In this document: positions 36,198 through 46,784 of the stretch, piece after piece
Layout: every line of letters starts with the position of its first letter
How positions within the stretch are numbered: position 1 is the stretch's first letter
From: Agapanthus africanus
Taxonomy: Eukaryota; Streptophyta; Magnoliopsida; Asparagales; Amaryllidaceae
Direction: 5' to 3'
Assembly: GCA_030015575.1 (NCBI GenBank)
Contig: CM057337.1
Span: forward strand, 381,013,582 to 381,077,581
Length of the DNA: 64,000 nucleotides
The notes under the pieces: generated by a model
What the model was told of the DNA's origin: nothing
Databases searched by the model: none
Seen by the model: only the letters and a program-made list of their open reading frames with translations
Made by a program: the position numbers and the translations under genes

Positions 36198-38410
36198 TGT
36201 AGGGTTCCTAGGCACGCTAATGAGGTCTCACAAGGCATTAACCATGCCAATTTCAAATTTTATGGGTGCCGAGAAACCCTAATACGGATCGTCGACTAGA
36301 ATTCTAGGCGAAACATTAAACAAGTTAACGATTTAACTAAAGGAGAGAGGCTACAACCTTTGTAGATCCGTTTCTCCACTTCCTTAGCTCCACGTAGGCG
36401 TCCTCTCGCTGTCCATCTCGAATCCCGAACTCAATCGTCGGCTTCATCGGAGAAATGGGCGAGCTAGGTCGTCGGCTTCGTACCGAAGATGATCTACGTC
36501 GAGGCATCACAAGTTCAAGCTCCAACATCACCAAGTTGTGAAACTTGTGAAGAAAACACCCAAAACCACTTGGCAAGAGGTAGAGGATGAAGAAATAGGA
36601 GGTGGGTTCACTTTAGAATTGGATTTCTCACACTTTAGCTCAAGGTGCCATTAATTGTGTCAAGCTTTTTCTTTGAAGAAGAAGAAGAAGATGAAGATAG
36701 AATATGATAAGTCTTGGATTTAAAATGAAAATAAATCAATACTTATCATAAGCTAACCATGGTAAAGTGTAGAGAATGAACTAGGGTTAGTTAAAATGGT
36801 TAGGGTTAAGCATGAGACAAGAATGGTTACAAAGTCAAAGCTTCATGAAGCTTCAACTAGAAACAAAGAAAGCCACCATTCTTATCATAATCTTTTCAAA
36901 ATAAATAAACAAATAAATAAATGAAAAATCAAAACCCTAATCATCAACTTAACCATGGTTTAATTCTTTACACTTAACCAAATGAGCAAGTATCATCAAA
37001 CATGATACAAACATGTGCACAAAAGTATATCACATATACAATTTGCACATCGAGTGAGAAAAACCATTTAAAGTGAACCAATACTAGTTAATGCAAAGTA
37101 ATATATCAAATATATAATTATACATTAAATCATTAAATCAACACTTGATTTAACGATCCGGTCATATCGCATATAACCGACTAGTATCCTATGTATCGGC
37201 TTATCGAATCAATCCTTGATTCGATATCTAGGTTATATCACATATAACCAATCGATACATTCATCGCGAGAATGGAATACGGTATCACATACACGCATTA
37301 TTCTCGGTCCTGCACATATCTTATATGCGCTCCTATTTCGTTTCGCTTGAGCCAGGAAACCTCTGTGTAGGACTCTAAAGACTCGTCAATACGCCGGTAG
37401 CAGATGATGATCATATCAAGCACCTACAAGCCGCAAGCGGTCTGCTAAACGTAACGGCCATCCGGGTATTGAGCGATCAGAAGATCGACGAGCTAGCCCA
37501 CTCACACTCCTGTGAATCCAACCAGTAACACTTACCGTACAGTCCGGTCTGTTCGTCTGATATGTCGCATATCAAGTCTAGGGGCGGTAAACGTCAGACC
37601 CCAATAACCGATAAGTCGTGCTGATGTGAGGCTCATAACGGGTCGAGAAACTACTGGTAACACTTACCAGCAAATCTCTGATCAGCCCTGGCCGGGGACT
37701 TCCCTGTTACGGCCAATCCAGCACAGCGCAACATCAACCCCAATACCGGGAGAGACGAAACCCCTCCTATCGCTCACTGCCTCCATGTGACTCGGGACTG
37801 TACCCAAAGACCACCGTTTTGCACGCCCTCATGGACGTGGTAAGGTGGAGATCAAAGCACAGTGGGAATCACACAAGACTCTATGACGATTTCGGGTCTA
37901 CAGACTAACCTGCACAAGTGTCACCTGAGAACTGCCATCTGACGTGAGGTATAATACCATCTGGGAGTTCTCGGCGAGTCCGTCCAGTGTACTCAGTCTC
38001 CACTGAGCACCCGTACACCATCTCTGATGTCAAACACCAATGGATATAGGATCATCCATCGCCCATCTCATGGGTCGAGAAGCGTATACGCTAGTCTACA
38101 CTGGTATATCGATGCCCCGTCTCGATACACCTACGACTAGGGACCTTGAAGGATGTACTTATGGACTACCATGTCCCCACTAGTATGATCCGCATCACAG
38201 TCCAGGTAGTCAAGTACACATCCTAAGGGCTTTACCAACATGTAACTACAAGACAGTTTAAAAAGACTAGTGTACATGTTAAGATAAAGAGTAACCAGAT
38301 AGCATACTATCATATCGAGCAAGAAAGTCATCTCTATATATGTCCAAGCATCCAATATAATATACATCATCTGTACAATACTGGCCTCTAGGGCATACAT
38401 ACAACTAACA
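36198..38410 (-). repeat. 3' LTR of element 2
   Basis: TGTTAGTTGTATGTATGCCC (minus) from 38410, ending CCCTACA at 36198; 2,213 bp. Adjacent to the polypurine tract and followed by the ACCCC duplication. Confidence 0.95.
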
Positions 38411-38425
38411 ATCTCCCACTTGCAC
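38411..38425 (-). promoter_or_regulatory. Polypurine tract, element 2
   Basis: Minus strand GTGCAAGTGGGAGAT directly before the 3' LTR; the pol stop codon ends at its edge. The same tract is found at 32997-33011, 51670-51684 and 60767-60781. Confidence 0.9.
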
Positions 38426-41400
38426 TAGGGCCAGCTGCTGTAGTATCGCATACCGAGCATCCCGAAGAGTCTCTCAAACTGTGTCTGGGGAATGGCCTTC
38501 GTGAGTGGATCCGCCGTGTTGTTCTTCGTGTCAACCCTCCTGACCTCGATCTCCCGGCGATCAACTATCTCCCGGATCAGGTGATACCGCCTCAGAATAT
38601 GCCTGGATCGCTGATGGGACCTAGGTTCCTTGGCCAAAGCCACCGCTCCATTGTTATCGCAATACAAAGGTATTGGATGCTCAATGGATGGAACCACTCC
38701 AAGTTCAGTAATGAACTTCTTGATCCAGACAGTCTCTTTAGCAGCAGCGTTGGCAGCGATGTATTCAGCCTCCATCGTCGAGTCTGCCACGGTTTCCTGC
38801 TTGGAACTCTTCCAGCTAACCGCCCCTCCGTAAAGGGTAAAGACAAATCCCGACTGCGACTTAGAGTCGTCCTTATCACTCTGGAAGCTCGAATCGGTAA
38901 AGGACTCCACTTGGAGTTCTCCGTTACCGTACACCAAGAGCATCTCTTTAGTCCTTCGCAAGTACTTGAGAATGCTCTTCACAGCTGTCAAGTGACTCTC
39001 TCCAGGATCAGTTTGATACCTGCTCACTACACTTAGTGAGTATGCTACATCGGGTCTGGTATATAGCATCGCGTACATGATAGAGCCTACTGCCGAAGCA
39101 TAGGGTATCCCTTGCATGCGAACTCTCTCCAAATCAGTCTTGGGAGACATCTCTTTGGAGAGAGTGATTCCAGAGATCGTGGGCAAGTTCCCACGCTTGG
39201 ATTCTTCCATACTAAACCTCTTTAGTATGGTGTCAATGTACCTGGATTGGGACAATCCCAATATCCGTTTGGATCTATCTCTATAGATCCTAATTCCCAA
39301 TATGCAGGAGGCATCACCAAGATCTTTCATTGAGAATCTTTGTGATAAGAAGAGTTTGACCGATTGCAGCATAGGAATATCATTTCCTATCAAGAGTATG
39401 TCGTCCACGTACAATACGAGGAAGACAACCTTACTCTCTGCCACCTTCTTGTAAATACAAGGTTCATCTGGGTTTTTGACGAAATCAAACTCTTTGATAA
39501 CGACGTCAAAGCAGATGTTCCAACTCCGCGATGCTTGCTTTAATCCATAAATGGATTTAAGCAGCTTGCACACCTTCCCGCTGCTCCCACTGTCTACGAA
39601 GCCCTCTGGCTGAGTCAAGTACACGCACTCTTCTAAATCACCATTTAGAAAGGCGGTCTTAACATCCATTTGCCAGATTTCGTAGTCATGATAAGCAGCA
39701 ATGGCAAGCATGATCCGGATGGATTTAAGCATAGCCACTGGAGAAAAGGTTTCGTCATAGTCCACACCTGGTCTTTGACGAAAACCTTTTGCAACAAGTC
39801 TAGCTTTGAAAGTCTCCACTTTCCCATCTACACCAAGTTTCTTCTTGAAGATCCATTTTCTCCCAATGGGTTTTACCCCTTCAGGAGCAACATCCAAAGT
39901 CCATACTTTGTTGGTGTACATGGATTCCATCTCGGACCGCATAGCATCCAGCCATTTCACTGAGTCCCTACTCGTGATGGCCTGCTCGAAGCTAGTTGGG
40001 TCATCATCCTCCATGATGCAATCCTCGCTCCCACCGTCCATGAGAAAACCGTAGTATCTCTCAGGTTGGCGAGGAACCCTACTAGATCGGCGGAGAGGCT
40101 GAGGTTCATTGGGAGCTACTGAATCTTCTGGTTCCACTAAATCTTCAGTTACGGTTTGTGTATCTGGAACCTCTTCCAGCTCTACCATTTTGCCACTAAT
40201 TTCTTTTTCAAGGAATTCCTTTTCTAAAAAGGTGGCATGTTGAGCAACAAACACTTTTTGTTCCTCACTGTGGTAGAAAAAATACCTATATGAGTTCTTT
40301 GGATATCCCACAAACTTGCAAAGAACTGACCGTGCCTCGAGCTTGTCCGGATTTTGTCTTTTGACATAGGCTGGACAACCCCATATCTTAACTCGTTTAA
40401 GATATGGCCTCTTCCCACTCCATATCTCATATGGTGTGGTAGGTACAGATTTAGATGGAACTTGATTCAATAGGTATGCTGCTATCTCAGTGCATATCCC
40501 CAGAGGGAAATAGGTAACTCAGCTGTGCTCATCATAGAGCGCACCATATCCAATAGGGTGCGGTTCCTCCGTTCTGATACACCGTTGTGCTGTGGTGTAT
40601 ATGGAGGAGTCAGCTGAGAGAGAATCCCATTCTCTTTTAGGAAGTCCAGGAATTCATGGCTCAAGTATTCACCTCCTCGATCAGATCGAAGGATTTTAAT
40701 ACTTTTTCCGGTTTGGTTCTCGACTTCTTGTTTATATTCTCTAAATTTCTCAAAAGCTTCTGATTTGTGTTTCATCAGGAACACATATCCGAATCTAGAG
40801 AGATCGTCAGTGAATGTAATGAAGTACGAAGAACCATCCCTGGCATGTGTAGACATAGGACCGCATACATCACTATGTATTAGTCCCAAGAGTTCGGTAT
40901 CTTTCTCCGTGTCCCGTAAACGGAGTTTTGGTCATCTTGCCTTTGAGACATGACTGGCAAGTGTCATAAGAGGAAAATTCGAATGGTTTCGAATATCCAT
41001 CCTTATGTAACTTAGCCAGTCATGTCGCATTGATGTGACCCAGTCTACAATGCCACAAGAAGGATTCATTCAGTTCTGAACTCTTCCTCTTGTGTGTGTT
41101 TGTTATGCTCAGAACTGTTGATTGATTTAGAACATAAATGCCATTGCACAACGTGCCTGATCCAACCAACTTTTGGTTACGGAAAATGTTCATAACATTA
41201 TCCTGTAATACAAAATTATATCCCTCTTTACTTAATAAAGAAACCGATATAATGTTGCATATCAGGTTCGGCATGTAATAGCATTCGTTCAGAACCAATG
41301 TATTACCAGTTGGTAATACAAGGTGATATTCCCCGACAGTCTTAGCTGCAACAATTACACCATTTCCAACTCTAATGTCTTTATCACCTTCTCCAAGTTC

Positions 41401-41727
41401 TCTACCTTTCCTAAGCCCATGTAACTGATTACATATATGGGATCCTGATCCGGTATCTAATACCCAGGACGTAGAGCAAATGGAGAAACAGTTCTCTGTA
41501 ACGAACACACCCGAAGAAAATGCATCATCATGTACTTTCTTCATTCGGGTGGCATGGGAATCCTGGTATTCCCTTATATCCTGTTCAGTTCTATAACTCT
41601 TATAGGAAAGAACGGAACCAACGTTCCCCAGCACAGTATAACATGCGGGTTCGGTCAATACATCCATATTATTATCTTTATTAGGGCATGACATGGTCGC
41701 TACCTGGAGAGAGAGAGAAGAAAACAC
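38425..41727 (-). pseudogene. pol: Copia pol (protease-integrase-RT-RNase H), nearly intact, element 2
   Basis: About 1,100 codons in the order of a Tork/Angela-type pol. The N-terminal linker of about 85 residues has no knuckle. Protease is WVLDTGSGSHICN (about 41457) with the active-site triad intact. Integrase has LWHCRLGHIN, CQSCLKGKMTK, then D (IHSDVCGP), D (RSDRGGEY) and E (GVSERRNRT). RT has QMDVKTAFLNG (about 39665) and LYVDDILLIG (39401-39413). RNase H has FTDSSF, EAEYIA and LYCDN, ending SSWP. Three lesions break it: Arg to stop by CGA>TGA (41020-41022), a 1-bp deletion near 40905, and a 1-bp deletion near 40484. The longest open part is 40470-38425 (681 codons). All catalytic residues I checked are present. 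The upstream Met at 41727 or the one at about 41692 (ATGTCATGC) could start it. Confidence 0.93.
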
Positions 41728-44547
41728 TTTAGCGTATGCTCTTGCAAGATCAGATTGGTTATTATCTTATCTAATCGGGATGGCTCCCACTGGTTTTTAT
41801 CAAATCTTCCTTTAAACCCTAAAAGGAAAGACTAGCCGGGATTAATTACACATTACAAGTTCGCCAATCTTTCAGCCAGGCCAGTGTCGGTACTTTGAGG
41901 GAGGTCCCCCGTGCTTTCGCACGAACCTAATTAATGTAAATCTCGTTTTCCCAGAGGCGTAACCCCGTTGACACCTTTCTAGACACCTACTTGATCAGCT
42001 AATTGCAATGCGTAAAACTCTCCCAGGAGTAACTCTTACTCGCAGTGGGTATCGGGATCCAACTATCTCATAGAAGGTATGCAATCTCATTGCAAATTTC
42101 AACACTTGAAATTCCCGATAATGCTTTTGCCCCAAACGATCTATGACCTTGACAAGGTCAACAAACCATAGACCGTAAGTCAAGTTCAACCCGTCATTTC
42201 TTGATTGAATTAAACCCACCCGCACGACCCTTGACAAGGTCAACAAGGGCGTACGACTGCCCTAACTCAATCTGCATCATATGCATAAGCAGATAAATAC
42301 TGGTTAGCTACCGCACACTGCGCCTTGACAAGGTCAACAAACGCAGCACGAATACTAAACAGGACTTATCTGAAATGACGGAGGGCTACGACAGGTTTTT
42401 CTGAAAACCTATTGCGTAATGTACTTGATATCGTTGTAGAATCAAATGAAGTTTTGAAATGGAGTGATTTTGAGGCTTTTCTAGTTTTGCTAAAGGGGTC
42501 ACTCCCGGTGAAGGGATCGTCGGCCCTTTCCTCGAAGAATGAGGTGCTGGATATATCATATATATCACTGTGCAAAGCAGAAACTATAGAAGCAATCAAA
42601 ATTCAAACCGAGTGTGTAGCATCTGCCAGTTATTGCTAAAGGAGTCACTCCCGGTGAAGGGATCTCGGTCCTTTCCTCATCGAATAAGGTACAGGATATA
42701 TCACATATACCGCTATGCAAAGCAAGAACTGTAGCTACCTGTTTTGTTTAAAATTTGATTCTACAACATCTTAGGTTTCTTTTCTTTCATTAATCACATT
42801 AATGAAGTCCCATCATTTAAATACCTAAACATCACAGATAAATACAACGTACACTTATGCCATCCGCATTCGCCTCGATGTCCCCTCGTGCACCGTTAGG
42901 TTAGGTAACTAACGACAGAGCAGGGCAGGGCTAGTGCGGGTGCAAAACTTAAGTAACGTCTATATAATATATCATATATACTGTATAGAGTATCTATCAC
43001 TGAACATCACATGATAACATCACATATATCGCAGCAGAAGAAACATATGAAACATTGGATATACTAGGACGTCCGTGTTTTCAATACGAGCCAGTATAAA
43101 ATACGGATTCCACGGTCGTGATGAATAGCCAATCCCACACCCCTAGACCCCTACGAGAGCGGCAAGAAACCCTACCAATTCTAGGGTTAGGAGACCCGGA
43201 CTCGACTCCTCGAGATGGTCTCCCACTGGACCCTAGAACCCGGTTACTTGTGCTCCCCTCCTTGGGTCTATCCTAATGCAGGAAAGTAAATATTATACAA
43301 AAGGTGACAACTTCCGCAACCTGGAAGTGCCCCAATAAAAGAATATTACATACAAGTTTTTACATGAATGAAAATGAAAAACACTCATCTCACATAAACC
43401 CCCCCGGCTATTCAAACACGACAATCCAATATAACATATCCAGCAACACATAACATCACATGTCATCAACGTAAGTAAATATGCGCATCCTAATTGTCGT
43501 TGACATATAGCAACGAAACCGGCGATATCACATATTACACTTACGGTCACAGAAAAAAAAGTGTAAAACTACAACAGTTGGAATCCGCAACCTCTTTAGA
43601 CATCGCATGCCTAATCAAATGAAATACTTAGACATCTCATGCCTAACAATTATAAACCCCGCATTTTAGTCCCGTTATCGAAAACTCTTTTCAATATCAA
43701 ATGAGACTAAACCGCTAGATTTATAACATTCATTCAGTTATCTCATAACTGTTTGCGAATTCCAATTATTGTATCCCATTCCGGATAAATAGAAAATATT
43801 AAACTTTCCGATCAAACATTCGAACACCCAAGTTTTCCCGAAACTGATCAACACATGAGACAAGTTCGAAGACATTCACTTCATGCCTCAGTACCAACGG
43901 TCCAGCCGTAGAAGGGTCAAGCCAACGCCTCACATGTGGCACGCCGTACTGCCCCAAACCCTAAGGTTCAAAGGGCAGTTCAAGACGGTCACATAATCGA
44001 GTTAAGGTTTGTTGTCTTCTAGAGGGACCATCGTGTTACTTGCACTACGCAGAACGTCCTTAAACCACAGAAAGATCCAACACTTGGAAATTTTCCGGCA
44101 GGGGAAAAGTTGGGTATTTATATCCGGTCGAACTTTTTAATATATTCAAAAATTATCCGGAAAACCACGCAGACAAAATTTGATAATCCGATCGAATCTT
44201 TGATTCCTAATACAACCCCAGAATACATATCTGTAGAGTCACAATAAAAATACCCAGAAAATATAGCATTAAATTATATGAGTTACTGTGCAGAAATCAT
44301 CAGACAAGGGGACAGTACGGCCGCGGAACCGCCGCATATGCCTAGCATGTGCCGCGGTTCCGCGGTGGAAAAATCGATTTAGGCCCTCGTATTTCACAGT
44401 AATTCAGATAAGACCCTGCTTATTTTTCTGCATATTTTTAACTGACAAAAATCAAAATTTTCAGAAAATTTCCAGAGAGCATTTTGGATTTTAGGGTTTC
44501 GGTTCGATCGGGTTTCAAATGTCGTCTACACTTCTCCTAAGGCTATA
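41728..44547 (-). other. Leader of element 2, no gag recognised
   Basis: About 2.8 kb where gag should be; no gag domain or knuckle is seen. In minus-strand order from the primer site it holds a GC-rich hairpin (44319-44368), the scar of a 278-bp deletion (about 43692-43705), an 85-codon hydrophobic ORF (43550-43293), the two-copy tandem repeat, three TTGACAAGGTCAA palindromes (42325-42337, 42231-42243, 42149-42161), an 83-codon ORF sharing its frame with elements 1 and 3 (42246-41995), and a pyrimidine tract ending CCAG (41704-41724) that abuts pol. Confidence 0.8.
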
Positions 44548-44564
44548 GCTAGGCTCTGATACCA
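44548..44564 (-). promoter_or_regulatory. Primer-binding site (initiator Met tRNA), element 2
   Basis: Minus strand TGGTATCAGAGCCTAGC, one base after the 5' LTR end. Complementary to the 3' end of initiator Met tRNA. Confidence 0.95.
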
Positions 44565-44565
44565 T

Positions 44566-46779
44566 TGTAGGGTTCCTAGGCACGCTAATGAGCTCTCACA
44601 AGGCATTAACCATTCCAATTTCAAATTTTATGGGTGCCCAGAAACCCTAATACAGATCGTCGACTAGAATTCTAGGCGAAACATTAAACAAGTTAACGAT
44701 TTAACTAAAGGAGAGACGCTACAACGTTTGTAGATCCGTTTCTCCACTTCCTTAGCTCCACGTAGGTGTCCTCTAGCTGTCCATCTTGAATCTCGAACTC
44801 AATCGTCGGCTTCATCGGAGAAATAGGCGAGCTAGGTCGTCGGCTTCGTGCCAAAGATGATCTACGTCGAGGCATCACAAGTTCAAGCTCTAACTTCACC
44901 AGGTTGTGAAACTTGTGAAGAAAACACCCAAAACCACTTGTCAAGAGGTAGAGGATGAAGAAATAGGAGGTGGGTTCACTTTAGAATTGGATTTCTCACT
45001 CTTTAGCTCATGGTGCCATTAATTGTGTCATGCTTTTTCTTTGAAGAAGAAGAAGAAGATGAAGATAGAATATGATAAGTCTTGGATTTAAAATGAAAAT
45101 AAATCAATACTTATCATAAGCTAACCATGGTAAAGTGTAGAGAATGAACTAGGGTTAGTTCAAATGGTTAGGGTTAAGCATGAGACAAGAATGGTTACAA
45201 AGTCAAAGCTTCATGAAGCTTCAACTAGAAACAAAGAAAGCCACCATTCTTATCATAATCTTTTCAAAATAAATAAACAAATAAATAAATGAAAAAGCAA
45301 AACCCTAATCATCAACTTAACCATGGTTTAATTCTTTGCACTTAACCAAATGAGCAAGTATCATCAAACATGATACAAACATGTGCACAAAAGTATATCA
45401 CATATACAATTTGCACATCGAGTGAGAAAAACCATTTAAAGTGAACCAATACTAGTTAATGCAAAGTAATATATCAAATATATAATTATACATTAAATCA
45501 TTAAATCAACACTTGATTTAACGATCCGGTCATATCGCATATAACCGACCAGTATCCTAGGTATCGGCTTATCGAATCAATCCTTGATTCGATATCTTGG
45601 TTATATCACATATAACCAATCGATACATTCATCGCGAGAATGGAATACGGTATCACATACACGCATTATTCTCGGTCCTGCACATATCTTATATGCGCTC
45701 CTATTTCGTTTCGCTTGAGCCAGGAAACCTCTGTGTAGGACTCTAAAAACTCGTCAATACGCCGGTAGCAGATGATGATCATATCCAGCACCTACAAGCC
45801 GCAAGCGGTCTGCTAAACGTAACGGCCATCCTTGTATTGAGCGATCAGAAGATCGACGAGCTAGCCCGCTCACACTCCTGTGAATCCAACCAGTAACACT
45901 TACCGTACAGTCCGGTCTGTTCGTCTGATATGTCGCATATCAAGTCTAGGGGTGGTAAACGTCAGACCCCAATAACCGATAAGTCGTGCTGATGTGAGGG
46001 TCATAACGGGTCGAGAAACTACTGGTAACACTTACCAGCAAATCTCTGATCAGCCCTGGCAAGGGACTTCCCTGTTACGGCCAATCGAGCACAGCGCAAC
46101 ATCAACCCCCAATACCGGAAGAGACGAAACCCCTCCTATCGCTCACTGCCTCCATATGACTCGGGACTGTACCCAAAGACCACCGTTTTGCACGCCCTCA
46201 TGGACGTGGTAAGGTGGAGATCAAAGCACAGTGGGAATCACACAAGACTCTATGACGATCTCGGGTCTACAGACTAACCTGCATAAGTGTCACCTAAGAA
46301 CTGCCATCTGACGTGAGGTATAATACCATCTGGGAGTTCTCGGCGAGTCCGTCCAGTGTACTCAGTCTCCATTCAGCACCCGTACACCATCTCTGATGTC
46401 AAACACCAATGGATATGGGATCATCCATCGCCCATCTCATGGGTCGAGAAGCGTATACGCTAGTCTACACTGGTATATCGATGCCCCGTCTCCATACACC
46501 TACGACTAGGGACCTTGAAGGATGTACTTATGGACTACCATGTCCCCACTAGTATGATCCGCATCACAGTCCAGGTAGTCAAGTACACATCCTAAGGGCT
46601 TTACCAACATGTAACTACAAGACAGTTTAAAGAGACTAGTGTACATGTTAAGATAAAGAGTAACCAGATAGCATACTATCATATCGAGCAAGAAAGTCTT
46701 CTCTATATATGTCCAAGCATCCAATATAATATACATCATCTGTACAATACTGGCCTCTAGGGCATACATACAACTAACA
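44566..46779 (-). repeat. 5' LTR of element 2
   Basis: 2,214 bp from TGTTAGTTGTATG (46779, minus) to CCCTACA (44566). Followed on the outside by ACCCC (46780-46784). Confidence 0.95.
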
Positions 46780-46784
46780 ACCCC

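Larger units (their letters stand above)
36198..46779 (-). mobile_element. Element 2: complete, nearly intact copia without gag
   Basis: A 10.58-kb minus-strand element: 3' LTR 36198-38410, polypurine tract 38411-38425, pol 38425-41727, leader 41728-44547, primer site 44548-44564, 5' LTR 44566-46779, perfect 5-bp target duplication. Its LTRs are the most alike of any pair here (about 16 differences in the first 350 bases, far fewer after), and pol has only three visible lesions. It is therefore the youngest complete copy. It sits in the leader of element 3. Confidence 0.95.

Noticed and set aside
38581..39036. 151-codon plus-strand ORF
   Set aside because: It is antisense to the RNase H part of the element 2 pol; a shadow of the real frame.
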